The translations under genes were made by a program, and so were the position numbers. Below the pieces are notes generated by a model, which saw nothing but the letters and a program-made list of their open reading frames with translations, made no database searches and had not been told where the DNA came from. 64,000 bases of DNA, taken from contig CAYJAZ010000006.1 in assembly GCA_964368455.1 (NCBI GenBank), positions 62,001 to 126,000 on the forward strand, written 5' to 3'. The DNA is from CAYJAZ01 sp964368455. GTDB lineage: Bacteria; Desulfobacterota; Desulfovibrionia; Desulfovibrionales; Desulfovibrionaceae. Shown piece after piece: positions 34,909-43,104 of the stretch (its first letter is position 1; each line of letters starts with the position of its first letter).

Positions 34909-36213
34909 ATGCCATGTAAGGAATTGATATTAAACGATATTAAGGAAGCAGTACAAGCTTTTTCATCTTTAGCGAAAAGGGATGAATTTAATCCTGAAAT
35001 TGATATTAAGGTTAAAGAAATCATAAATAATGTACGTGAAAATGGCGATAACGCCTTGATACAATACACAAAAGAATTTGATTTTAAAAATTGTAAGGGC
35101 TATTTTAGAGTGCCTGCACACATTATTGCTGAAGCTGCAGCTTCAATTCCTGTTGATGATTACACTATCTTGCAAGAAGCGGCAAAAAATATCAAACAAT
35201 TCCATGAAATGCAAAAACAAAGATCTTGGTTTCATACAAAAGAAGACGGTAGTATTTTAGGGCAAAAGATAGATGCTATTTATAGAGCGGGTATTTATGT
35301 GCCTGGTGGACAAGCTGGTAATACTCCTTTGATTTCTTCTTTGCTTATGGGGGCAATTCCTGCTTTAGTTGCTGGTGTGAGTGAAATTGTTGTAATGAGT
35401 CCGCCACGTGAAGACGGCACGTTAAATCCTTATATTTTGGCTGCTGCCTATCTTTTAGATATTAGAGAAGTGTATGCAGTTGGTGGAGCGTGGGCTATAG
35501 CGGCTCTTGCCTACGGCACACAAAGCATAAAACCTGTAGATATTATTACTGGCCCAGGAAATGCTTATGTCACAGCGGCTAAACGCATGGTGCAAGGCCA
35601 TGTTGCTATAGATATGATTGCAGGGCCTAGTGAAATTTTGATTCTTGCTGACGATAGTGCAAATGCAGATTATATAGCTGCCGACATGCTTTCACAAGCT
35701 GAGCACGACACTATGGCTTCGGCAATTTTAGTGACAACTTCAAAATCTCTTGCTTCAAAGGTTATGAAATTTTTAGCAAAAAGATTGAAAGATTTACCAA
35801 GGCAAGAAATAGCTAAAAGGGCTTTAAATGATTGGTCTGGCGTAGTTGTTTTGCCAACTATACAGCAATGCATTGACTTTGCAAACTTTATTGCACCCGA
35901 ACATATGGAAATAATGACAAGCGATCCATGGCAATTACTGCCTTTTGTCAAAAATGCAGGTGCTTTATTCTTAGGACAGTATTCAGCAGAATCAACAGGC
36001 GATTATTTTGCTGGGCCAAACCATGTCTTGCCGACAATGTCTACAGCACGTTTTTCTTCTGGTTTGAGCGTTGATACCTTTGTTAAAAAGACAAATGTTC
36101 TTGCTATTTCGGCATCATTTGTGCATAAAAATGCAGACTCTATAGCTCGCTTTGCACGATTAGAAGCTTTAGAAGCACATGCTAGAGCTGTTGAAGTGCG
36201 TAAATTAAGATAG
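34909..36213 (+). CDS. hisD: Histidinol dehydrogenase
   Basis: 434 residues, standard length. Zn- and substrate-binding features are present: YVPGGQAG, GPGNAYV, IDMIAGPSE, SQAEHDTMASA, APEHMEI and GPNHVLPT. It oxidises L-histidinol to histidine with two NAD. A HisD homologue (HpsN) also acts on sulfopropanediol, but the GPNHVLPT-x4-RFSSGLSV region is that of true HisD. It stands alone, away from any other his gene. AGGAG lies 7 nt before the ATG and a terminator follows. Confidence 0.92.
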   Translation: MPCKELILNDIKEAVQAFSSLAKRDEFNPEIDIKVKEIINNVRENGDNALIQYTKEFDFKNCKGYFRVPAHIIAEAAASIPVDDYTILQEAAKNIKQFHEMQKQRSWFHTKEDGSILGQKIDAIYRAGIYVPGGQAGNTPLISSLLMGAIPALVAGVSEIVVMSPPREDGTLNPYILAAAYLLDIREVYAVGGAWAIAALAYGTQSIKPVDIITGPGNAYVTAAKRMVQGHVAIDMIAGPSEILILADDSANADYIAADMLSQAEHDTMASAILVTTSKSLASKVMKFLAKRLKDLPRQEIAKRALNDWSGVVVLPTIQQCIDFANFIAPEHMEIMTSDPWQLLPFVKNAGALFLGQYSAESTGDYFAGPNHVLPTMSTARFSSGLSVDTFVKKTNVLAISASFVHKNADSIARFARLEALEAHARAVEVRKLR

Positions 36214-36242
36214 CTTGTATAATAGATTATAAGAAATTATTG

Positions 36243-36275
36243 AGAGCATTCAGGTTTTGGGTGCTCTTTGTTTTT
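36243..36275 (+). terminator. Intrinsic terminator after hisD
   Basis: A 6-bp stem AGAGCA/TGCTCT with a 13-nt loop followed by TTGTTTTT, about 30 nt after the hisD stop. Confidence 0.65.
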
Positions 36276-36328
36276 AATCTATTTTCGAAACACATTCTAG
36301 TACAAAAAGTGAAAACCCGTAAAATAAT

Positions 36329-37132
36329 TTATATTTCTTCAGCTGTGTAAGTAATATAATTTGGGAGACTTGTCATAACTTCTTGTGAAATATCAATTTG
36401 CAAAGCAATAAAACTAGAAAAAGGGATTTTATGTGGTAAAGCAAGCAAAGATCTCATTGCTTTTGCTTTAAACCATAAGATAGAGGGCAGCGAGAGCGAA
36501 AAATAGAGTGAATGATGATGTTTGTCTGCATGCTCACATATTTGATTTAAATAAAATGGCGAAAGAGCAGGATTTAGAATATCAAAGGCAAAAGAATTAT
36601 TTTCCAGAATAAGAACAGAATTTGCACAAACTCGCACAGCTTCTTGAACAATATTTTCAAGTATGCTTTTTTGGCTGTTTATTAAATTTTTTCTTGCCTT
36701 ATTTCTTGTATTGTTTTTAATGCTATTTTTATATTGATTTTTTGTGAGAGCATGCTTGAAATTTTGTATGCGTGAATGTTTAGGCAGATTCAAAGTGGAA
36801 TTTGAAGCTAAGGTGTGCGTAAGCACGACATAATCAAAAGTCTTATCTTCAAAAGGAAGATAATCTGCAACACCTTGCACATATTCAATCCTCTTACCAT
36901 TTCTTTTTTGACTTTCATCTAAGTCGTCTAAATTATGTGCAAAAGCAGTTACTTCAAAGCCTAAATCCCAAAAAAAACTTGGCTCTATGGAATGATTAAT
37001 TCCAATATGCAAGAGCTTATGATTTCTTTTTTTCCAATTTTTCATCAGATTAGTCAAGAAATCAAGCTTAATAGCTTGAGCATATTCATCTTTTTTATGC
37101 TTTTTATTTATGGATAAAGGCTTTGTTTGCAT
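36329..37132 (-). CDS. Class I SAM-dependent methyltransferase-like protein
   Basis: 267 residues. A Rossmann methyltransferase core: LLHIGINHSIEPSFFWDLGFEVTAF (motif I region, weakly glycine-rich), a GVADYLPFEDKTFDYVVLTHTL stretch resembling motif II/III, and an insertion rich in Lys/Asn (about 125-155). The SAM-binding glycine loop is eroded, so activity is uncertain. The start lies 6 nt after the stop of the upstream 97-residue gene. Target unknown. Confidence 0.6.
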   Translation of the reverse strand: MQTKPLSINKKHKKDEYAQAIKLDFLTNLMKNWKKRNHKLLHIGINHSIEPSFFWDLGFEVTAFAHNLDDLDESQKRNGKRIEYVQGVADYLPFEDKTFDYVVLTHTLASNSTLNLPKHSRIQNFKHALTKNQYKNSIKNNTRNKARKNLINSQKSILENIVQEAVRVCANSVLILENNSFAFDILNPALSPFYLNQICEHADKHHHSLYFSLSLPSILWFKAKAMRSLLALPHKIPFSSFIALQIDISQEVMTSLPNYITYTAEEI

Positions 37133-37138
37133 AATTTC

Positions 37139-37432
37139 TTATTCTTTATTTTCTAACCACTTTGAAAGTGTAGAGATAAGCTGGCGAGCTTGTTCGTCAT
37201 TTGTGAGAGCAAATTTTGCTTGCACTCTGTATTCGTCATTTCTTTTTTGGTAACGTCTGATAGCGTATTTTATAGGGCCGTAATCTTGATCTTTTTCTAC
37301 CCAATCTTGGTATTTGAATAAAACAGTGACCCAAGCACCTTTTTTGCTCAATACTTCTTTATCAACTTCTTTTATAACTAAATGTCCATTGTCTTCATAA
37401 TTTATGGTAATTGCTTCAACTGTATCCATCAT
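37139..37432 (-). CDS. Conserved hypothetical protein, PC4/YdbC-like look
   Basis: 97 residues, mostly beta-strand with a C-terminal helix: GAWVTVLFKYQDW, YAIRRYQKRNDEYRVQAKF, then ARQLISTLSKWL. The pattern recalls small conserved proteins of sulfate-reducing bacteria and the ssDNA-binding PC4 fold, but I cannot assign it firmly. AAAGGA precedes the tandem ATG starts. The methyltransferase-like gene follows directly. Confidence 0.6.
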   Translation of the reverse strand: MMDTVEAITINYEDNGHLVIKEVDKEVLSKKGAWVTVLFKYQDWVEKDQDYGPIKYAIRRYQKRNDEYRVQAKFALTNDEQARQLISTLSKWLENKE

Positions 37433-37520
37433 AAGTAAGTCCTTTTATATATGTTTTTTATTGTATAGCATAGTATTTTATAAAAGTATAGAGGCAATTA
37501 GATCTTTGTCATAATTGCTC

Positions 37521-37554
37521 AAAAAAAAGGGAAGCAGCCAAATAGCTACTTCCC
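37521..37554 (-). terminator. Intrinsic terminator after the YeiH-family gene
   Basis: A 10-bp GC-rich stem (37529-37538 with 37545-37554, one G-U pair in the minus-strand RNA), 6-nt loop, then eight T. It is 27 nt after the stop codon. Confidence 0.9.
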
Positions 37555-37581
37555 CTATAACAATCTATTTATAAAGTATAA

Positions 37582-39318
37582 TTAGATGCTTGCTGTGATT
37601 TCTGGGAATACGTTGTAGAACATAACCCAAGCCATGAATAATGTTAATGCAAGGTTGAAAGACTGTCCACATACATAAAGTATAACTGGCTTTCCGCCTT
37701 TGAAGTAGTGAGCAAGAGCTCTAAAGTCAGTAGCAAGACCGATAGAAAGGAATGCTAAAGCAAAACACCAGCTTTTTACAGCTTTTGTGATTGAAAGCAT
37801 ACCATTGGCGATAAGAGGTGAAGTTAAGTTAACACCTTCGTAAACAGCCATATCTGCACTCCAGATTGAACAAACAACTGAAGCTGTGAGGAAGCCAAGC
37901 ACGAATTTAGGGAATCTGTGCCAAATTTCCATAATACCAACTTTTTGTCCTTCAACTGCATCAACTTTAGTTGTCCAGTAAAGAGCAATAAAGAAAGCTG
38001 TAACACCGATAAGGATGTTTTGAATCATCTTGATTGTAGCAGCAACTTGCATAGCTTTAGGGCCAATAAGAGCACCAGCAGCAGCAACCGCACCTGTTGA
38101 GTCAACAGTACCACCAATCCAAGCACCAGCTAAAACTTCAGGCATGCCTACAGCATTAGCAAAAGCAGGAATAGCAATCATCATGATAGCTGTAAATGTG
38201 AGTGAAAGACCAATAGCAAGTGTGAGTTCTTCTTTTTTAGCACCACAAGCAGAAGCAGCAGCGATAGCAGCAGAAGTTCCGCACACAGACATGTCAGATG
38301 AAATTGTAATGTTAAGTGTTTTAGACTCTATTTTCAATACTTTTTGACCGAAGATATAAGTAGTAACTAAAACTATAGGAGTAACAACCCATGCTACGAA
38401 GATACCAGGAACGCCAATAGCAAGTAATTTGTTGAATAATACTTCAGCACCAAGACAAACAAGACCTGTTTTGATGAAGTATTCAACTTGTACACCTTCT
38501 ACCATCCATTTTGGTGTGCCAACTGTGTTAGCAACGATCATACCAAGAATGATAGCCCAAACTTCTGTGTTTAATCCATAATGTCCCATTGTTGATTGCT
38601 TTCCAAGGATAGCAGCAACAAGAGTGAGGGCATATACACCCCAGAAACCGATAAAGAAATTTTTTACATTCCAGCCCATGAAGATAGCACCAATGCTGAA
38701 TGTAATTGAGAAGATAAAACCAAGAATGATGAGATTTGGAATAAGATTATATGGTTTTGCAAGTTTACCTTTTGCTTTGGAAAGATCTGAATTATCTTTT
38801 TTCCATGCTTTAACAGCTGCTTCTGCTGCTGTATTAAGCACTGTACTTTGATAATTAGCTTCCGCTGCTACACCTTCAGCACTTCTAGCAATGCTAAAAG
38901 AAAGATCTGCCTTTGCTTGAAGCTTGTCGATGTTTTCTTTTAAAGGTGCGTTTTTGGCCATAGCTTCGTTTTCTGAAAGCATGAGGGCTGAAAGCGGGTT
39001 TGTTGTCCATTTATTAGGTGTTTTAAAGAAAGCCAAAAGCTTTTTTGGGCCAGGCTCGTTTTTAGCTTGCAAAGCTTTTTTATCAGCATTTGCTTCAATT
39101 AAGGCAATAGTTTCAAAAGGTTTTGTTTCTTCAGTGGCAATAGTCATTTCAATTGACTTTAATTGCTCAGCATAGTCCACTTTATAGCCTTCTACAAAAT
39201 AGAAATAGCTAAAAAGAATGATAACAAAACCAATCCAAATTGCCCAATAGTCCTCTTTTTTCCATAAGTCAGAAATAGAGCTTTTTGCACGGTCTACTAC
39301 TTTTTCACTGTTTGACAT
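37582..39318 (-). CDS. YeiH-family putative sulfate exporter
   Basis: 578 residues. The C-terminal 380 or so residues form the YeiH/UPF0324 membrane domain (GTPKWMVEG, SSDMSVCGTSAAIAAASA, GAWIGGTVDSTGAVAAAGAL, GLATDFRAL), with about ten helices. A 190-residue N-terminal extension carries one helix (about 27-45) and a long Ala/Lys/Glu-rich region likely to be helical and soluble. The substrate of this family is not well established; sulfate, sulfite or organosulfonates are proposed. AAGGAG site, own terminator. Confidence 0.82.
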   Translation of the reverse strand: MSNSEKVVDRAKSSISDLWKKEDYWAIWIGFVIILFSYFYFVEGYKVDYAEQLKSIEMTIATEETKPFETIALIEANADKKALQAKNEPGPKKLLAFFKTPNKWTTNPLSALMLSENEAMAKNAPLKENIDKLQAKADLSFSIARSAEGVAAEANYQSTVLNTAAEAAVKAWKKDNSDLSKAKGKLAKPYNLIPNLIILGFIFSITFSIGAIFMGWNVKNFFIGFWGVYALTLVAAILGKQSTMGHYGLNTEVWAIILGMIVANTVGTPKWMVEGVQVEYFIKTGLVCLGAEVLFNKLLAIGVPGIFVAWVVTPIVLVTTYIFGQKVLKIESKTLNITISSDMSVCGTSAAIAAASACGAKKEELTLAIGLSLTFTAIMMIAIPAFANAVGMPEVLAGAWIGGTVDSTGAVAAAGALIGPKAMQVAATIKMIQNILIGVTAFFIALYWTTKVDAVEGQKVGIMEIWHRFPKFVLGFLTASVVCSIWSADMAVYEGVNLTSPLIANGMLSITKAVKSWCFALAFLSIGLATDFRALAHYFKGGKPVILYVCGQSFNLALTLFMAWVMFYNVFPEITASI

Positions 39319-39832
39319 AAATTCTCCTTATTGCATTTGATTAAGTATTTTTTTCACAAAAACAAAAAAAACAAATTAATCTGAACTCTAAATAGCAGAA
39401 TATAGGAAAGATGTCAAGCTAGTTATGGTCATATTTGATTAACTTGCTGAAATTATTGATAATGCCTTTATAAGTAAAGATTATTGTTACTAAAAGTATA
39501 ATATTGAAAATATTCATTTTTTTTTATTTTTAGCAAAAAAATAAGAAAATAATCACTTTTTTAGAAAAAAGAAAAGTAATTAGAGAATATTTTCACTAAT
39601 TGCTTTGAATTCTTTTTTTGAGGGTAAAAAGAGATAAATCACTCGAAATAGAAAAAAATTTACAAGGAAAAAAATATTTTTTTACATTTTTCTTTAAAAA
39701 TTGTATTGCAAGTGTGGAATAAAGTGCATATTTGAAAAATAGCATTTTGTTTTAAAAGAGAAAAAAGTAAAATTTTTTCTCTTTTATTCTTTATTTTATA
39801 GTTTTTATGAAAATTGTCATGGACTTTTATAC

Positions 39833-39863
39833 AAAAAAACTCTTGAATTCTTTTCAAGAGTTT
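39833..39863 (-). terminator. Intrinsic terminator of the hutX-tonB transcript
   Basis: Perfect 11-bp stem (AAACTCTTGAA/TTCAAGAGTTT) with a 5-nt loop, running into a T tract on the minus strand. It is about 285 nt beyond the tonB stop, leaving an unusually long 3' tail that includes the inverted repeat. Confidence 0.75.
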
Positions 39864-39950
39864 AAATTGTTTTCTAATGTGAGTTTTTCAAAATTTATGT
39901 ATACTTGCTTTTTGTTAGAATTTCCTTCTAAATTAAGAGATTTTGTATTT

Positions 39951-40069
39951 TTGACAAGGAAGAGTGAATTTTTATGAAAGGAGTTTATCAAAACATAAAT
40001 GACTTGAATAAAAATTCACTTTGACGAAGCTATTTATTGATATGTCTGATAGTAAAATATCAGTTTTTT
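39951..40069 (+). ncRNA. Candidate small RNA unit with promoter and terminator
   Basis: Plus strand: TTGACA (39951-39956), 16 bp, TATGAA (39973-39978), then about 85 nt ending in a 6-bp hairpin CTGATA/TATCAG and six T (40064-40069). A 16-codon frame (MKGVYQNINDLNKNSL) runs from 39974 to 40024 but lacks a well-spaced ribosome site. There is no plus-strand gene downstream, so a small RNA is the simplest reading if the promoter is real. The -10 element and terminator stem are both modest. Confidence 0.3.
39963..40020. repeat. Inverted repeat sharing arms with the hutX operator
   Basis: Perfect 13-bp arms (AGTGAATTTTTAT at 39963-39975 and its complement at 40008-40020) around 32 bp. The 12-bp core GTGAATTTTTAT is identical to one arm of the palindrome in the hutX promoter. 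It may be a pair of binding sites for the same regulator or a stem-loop in the 3' tail of the tonB transcript. Confidence 0.6.
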
Positions 40070-40147
40070 ATCAAAGTAATTCATTAAACTTCAAATAAAT
40101 ATCAAAAATCAAAAGAATTAATTTAGAAACACATTCTAGCCAAGAAA

Positions 40148-40936
40148 TTAGTCGTGCATAGTATAACTAATAGGGATTCGCACTTGCATAGCTGTATTTA
40201 CGCCAGAAAGTTGTGCGTTTATAAGTTTAGAAGAAAGTTTTCCACTCGCTACATCAAGTAATCTTTTTCCACTTTGTGTTGCAAGTTCTGCTTTTACAAC
40301 TTTGCCCGTCTTATCTATATTAACTAGTATATAGTTTGTTCCTTCTATACCTGATCTACGAGCATTTTTAGGATAAACTTTATATTTATTTGCTATGGTC
40401 AATAATTGTGAAAGGGCTGAATCACTTGCTTGGCTAGAACCTTTGCTTGAAAAAGAGGCAGTAGATTTTGTATCGCTTGAAGTAGATTCAGTTTTAGCTG
40501 AAGAGACAATATTTTCTTCTTTTTTTATAGCTTCTTTTTTAACAGGAGCTACTTTTTTTACTGGCTTTGTTTTTACAGGTTCAGGTTTTTTAATTTCTTT
40601 TGGTATTTCTTTAACAATAGGTTCTTCAATAATTTTCTTTACTATTGCTTTTTCTTCGACAACTTTTTGTGGATATACAAAGTCTGAATCTTTCACAAAG
40701 AGTATTTCAAATTTTTTCTTATCGCTTTTTTCTACTTGCTTTTGAATTATAACTTCAGGAAGAATGGAAGAGACTTTTTTTAAATCAAGTATCTCCATTT
40801 GCATGGGGCTTTTGATCAATAATACTACAGCCGTAACTGAAAGTAGAGCAAGAAAAAAATGCGCTGTGTGCTTACTTTTATCTAGTGCAATTCCATCGTA
40901 TAGATAATAATTATAGAGCTTCTGTACTGATAACAA
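40148..40936 (-). CDS. tonB: TonB energy-transducing protein
   Basis: 262 residues from a TTG start. An N-terminal helix (about 25-42, FFLALLSVTAVVLLIKS), a Pro/Lys/Glu-rich periplasmic spacer (KPEPVKTKPVKK and similar), and a TonB C-terminal domain (YPKNARRSGIEGTNYILVNIDKTGKV). The frame is open to 41008, but a perfect AAGGAGG lies 5 nt before the TTG at 40936, and no ATG exists before the helix, so this start is preferred; it overlaps exbD by 26 nt. It delivers energy to outer-membrane receptors such as the one encoded in this locus. Confidence 0.9.
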   Translation of the reverse strand: MLSVQKLYNYYLYDGIALDKSKHTAHFFLALLSVTAVVLLIKSPMQMEILDLKKVSSILPEVIIQKQVEKSDKKKFEILFVKDSDFVYPQKVVEEKAIVKKIIEEPIVKEIPKEIKKPEPVKTKPVKKVAPVKKEAIKKEENIVSSAKTESTSSDTKSTASFSSKGSSQASDSALSQLLTIANKYKVYPKNARRSGIEGTNYILVNIDKTGKVVKAELATQSGKRLLDVASGKLSSKLINAQLSGVNTAMQVRIPISYTMHD

Positions 40937-41306
40937 ATTTGCCTCCTTCTCTTGCTTTTGCTTTGTCAACAATGTGTACAAAAGCTTCAAATGGGGTTTT
41001 TTTATCAATGTAAAGGTTGAGCGTTGCTTCTGGATGTTTATCTATAAGAGCAGAAATTGTTGCTAAATCAACAAGTTCGGTATTATAGAAAAATTGTCCT
41101 TCTGCGTCTACTGAAATAATAATTTCTTCTTGCTTTTTGCCAGCGTCGGTGTTTTGAGCTTGTGGCAAAAGGATTTCTAAAACTGGCTTACTAAAAGTTG
41201 TTGTCATAATAAAGAAAACTAAAAGCATAAATATCACGTCGATGAGTGGAGTGAGATCAATACTTAAATCGTCATCAAAAAGTGTAAATGAATGTTTATT
41301 ATGCAT
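40911..41306 (-). CDS. exbD: ExbD biopolymer transport protein
   Basis: 131 residues with one N-terminal helix (about 22-42) holding the essential Asp in LTPLIDVIFMLLVFFIM, then a periplasmic domain. It forms the proton channel with ExbB to power TonB. It lies between exbB (8 nt upstream) and tonB (overlapping). Confidence 0.93.
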   Translation of the reverse strand: MHNKHSFTLFDDDLSIDLTPLIDVIFMLLVFFIMTTTFSKPVLEILLPQAQNTDAGKKQEEIIISVDAEGQFFYNTELVDLATISALIDKHPEATLNLYIDKKTPFEAFVHIVDKAKAREGGKFVISTEAL

Positions 41307-41314
41307 AACAGTTC

Positions 41315-41926
41315 CTATTTATTTTTTGCTCCGCACAAATCTAAAACTCTATAGCTGTGTTCAACGGCTTCAATGTGGAAACCTTTGAATTTTAACATGA
41401 GAAAATAATAAGCCATAAGCGAAGGAATAGCTACAGTAAGACCAAGAATTGTTGTCAAAAGTGCTGACCAAATTCCACCTGCTAAGACTGATGGATCTGG
41501 GGAAGTTGTTGAGGCGATTGCCTGAAAAACGTCAACCATACCAATAACTGTGCCTAGTAAGCCTAGAAGAGGGGAGATAACAGAAACAAGTCTTAAATAA
41601 GTTAAATCTTTTGTGACATTTTCAAAGTTTCTGTGAAAAAGATAAGCAACTTCAGCTCTAATGTCATCAGAGTGTTTTGAGTGAGCTGTGAGTATTTCTT
41701 TCACAAGATTTACAAGAGGATTTTCCAAATCTTTTGAAAAAGCTACATTAGGACAGCATTCATGCTTTTCTAAATCAAGGAAATCTCTTTTAAATTGCTT
41801 CCAAACTAATGTGAGATAGATATGGTTTTTTATTGTTAAATAAAGAGCATAGATAATGAGAAAAACAAGTATGAGTCCGCATACACCAATCATATCATAG
41901 ATACTAGAAAAATTTGAAAAATCCAT
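41315..41926 (-). CDS. exbB: ExbB/MotA/TolQ-family proton channel
   Basis: 203 residues with three helices (about 12-30, 107-130, 150-172) and the conserved SPLLGLLGTVIGMVDVF and LTTILGLTVAIPSLMAYYF segments. With ExbD it supplies proton-motive energy to TonB. Good AAGG site. It follows the flavodoxin-like gene by 16 nt in one operon. Confidence 0.93.
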   Translation of the reverse strand: MDFSNFSSIYDMIGVCGLILVFLIIYALYLTIKNHIYLTLVWKQFKRDFLDLEKHECCPNVAFSKDLENPLVNLVKEILTAHSKHSDDIRAEVAYLFHRNFENVTKDLTYLRLVSVISPLLGLLGTVIGMVDVFQAIASTTSPDPSVLAGGIWSALLTTILGLTVAIPSLMAYYFLMLKFKGFHIEAVEHSYRVLDLCGAKNK

Positions 41927-41942
41927 AATAAACCTTAAGCTG

Positions 41943-42461
41943 TTAAGCTATTTCTTTAATTTTTTGCTGAACAAAGGCCTGAGCATTAGCAAAATCGTTG
42001 GCATCAGGATGTTTAGCTGCTTCGATTAATCTTGCTTTTCTTTCTTCTGTCATAGGATGTGCCGCGGCAGCACTAGCATTTTTGTACATCATTTCAGTTA
42101 TTTTTGGATCCACCTTACCTTGGCAAATCCATGAACCGTAAACAATGTTTTTCTTTTCTTCTTCATTCACGCAATTTTCAGCATTTATCATTGATTGCTT
42201 TGCATGTTCTGAATCTGGATATGCTCCTAATGTTCCAAAAAGAATAATATTTTTTCCTTTGATTTCAGAAATAAAACTCTTTGCTGCGGCATCAGGGCCG
42301 CCTCTATCTACCCAATAACCAGCGATAATAGTATCGTATAAAGTGTAGTCTGGTTTGTCTTTGACGGACATGATTTCAGAATTTTCAACAACTTCATGCA
42401 TAGCTTCTGCTACAGCCTTTGTATTGCCTGTAAGGCTTGAATAAACAATTAAAGTCTTCAT
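41943..42461 (-). CDS. Flavodoxin-like haem-locus protein
   Basis: 172 residues with the FMN-phosphate loop IVYSSLTGNTKAVAEAM and an aromatic/flavin region AGYWVDRGGPD, then a C-terminal helical tail that ordinary flavodoxins lack. Flavodoxin-type partners are known beside HutW/ChuW-family haem-opening enzymes; one in Fusobacterium (HmuF) handles haem and reduces anaerobilin. It is likely to reduce or receive the product of HutW here. GGAGA precedes the ATG; it follows hutX by 1 nt. Confidence 0.82.
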   Translation of the reverse strand: MKTLIVYSSLTGNTKAVAEAMHEVVENSEIMSVKDKPDYTLYDTIIAGYWVDRGGPDAAAKSFISEIKGKNIILFGTLGAYPDSEHAKQSMINAENCVNEEEKKNIVYGSWICQGKVDPKITEMMYKNASAAAAHPMTEERKARLIEAAKHPDANDFANAQAFVQQKIKEIA

Positions 42462-42462
42462 T

Positions 42463-42972
42463 TTATTCTCCGCAATAAGCTTTTTTCATTTCTAAGAAAG
42501 AAAGTCTTACACTTTCTATCAATACCTTATTTTCTCTGCCAAGATACACTGTGAATTTGATTTCGCCTTCATTGTTGAAAAATGCTAAATGATGGCTTTC
42601 TAAGCCCATAAAAGGCATGGAAACAAAAGCAATAGCTTCTAAATCGTCAATCTTGATATGGCCGCCGATGCTTGTGCCATTTTCTTGAGAAACATTATAG
42701 TAAGGGCCGCCTTTCTTACCCATTGATAATTTACCTTGGATTTCTAAAACTGAGCCTAAGTGTATCATGATAAAAGTGCATTTTTCCCAAGCACATGCTT
42801 TTGTCCAGATTTCTTCAAAATTATCTGCACTTGTAAGAGCACACATTTCTTTTGGCATTGCTTTTGCTACTTCTAAATCTGTGAGTTCTAGAGCAGGTGA
42901 AATTTGTGAAAGCATCATCACTTTGTTTTCTGCTAAATATTTAGCTACTTTATCAGAATTTGCTGTAGACAT
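42463..42972 (-). CDS. hutX: Haem-utilisation carrier HutX/HuvX family
   Basis: 169 residues of the HutX family: EMCALTSADNFEEIW, a central KGGPYYNVS, and GGHIKIDDLEAIAFVSMPFMGLESHHLAFFN. These cytosolic proteins bind haem and hand it on to the degrading enzyme. It is the first gene of a transcript with the flavodoxin, exbB, exbD and tonB, behind a strong promoter overlapped by a palindrome. AAGGAAG site. Confidence 0.9.
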   Translation of the reverse strand: MSTANSDKVAKYLAENKVMMLSQISPALELTDLEVAKAMPKEMCALTSADNFEEIWTKACAWEKCTFIMIHLGSVLEIQGKLSMGKKGGPYYNVSQENGTSIGGHIKIDDLEAIAFVSMPFMGLESHHLAFFNNEGEIKFTVYLGRENKVLIESVRLSFLEMKKAYCGE

Positions 42973-43075
42973 TGTTCTTCCTTCTTTGTTTAAAGTTTAT
43001 AGATATTTTGAATTGTGTTTTTAGAATTTAATTCATGTATATATAAAAAGTTTGAAAAATTAAATTATGTGTGAA

Positions 43076-43104
43076 AATATAATAAAAGTTCACTTTACTG
43101 TCAA
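43076..43104 (-). promoter_or_regulatory. hutX: Promoter of the hutX-exbBD-tonB operon
   Basis: On the minus strand TTGACA (43099-43104), exactly 17 bp, then TATATT (43076-43081). The best sigma-70 promoter match noticed in the window. Predicted start near 43068 leaves a leader of about 95 nt before hutX. Confidence 0.75.

Larger units (their letters stand above)
39319..40147. other. 829-base gene-free region between tonB and the YeiH-family gene
   Basis: Very AT-rich. It holds, from right to left: a short hairpin with a plus-strand T run (40046-40069), a 13-bp-arm inverted repeat (39963-40020), a TTGACA box on the plus strand (39951-39956), and the minus-strand terminator of the tonB transcript (39833-39863). 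From about 39320 to 39830 nothing is recognised. No convincing protein-coding gene is present. Confidence 0.6.

Noticed and set aside
34909..36213. HisD homologue as sulfopropanediol dehydrogenase (HpsN)
   Set aside because: The substrate region has the GPNHVLPT and RFSSGLSV form of genuine histidinol dehydrogenase; no sulfonate gene adjoins it.
39660..39857. 65-codon frame on the minus strand in the gap after tonB
   Set aside because: Its start lies within the tonB terminator stem, composition is that of AT-rich noise (Lys/Phe/Ile), and there is no ribosome site.
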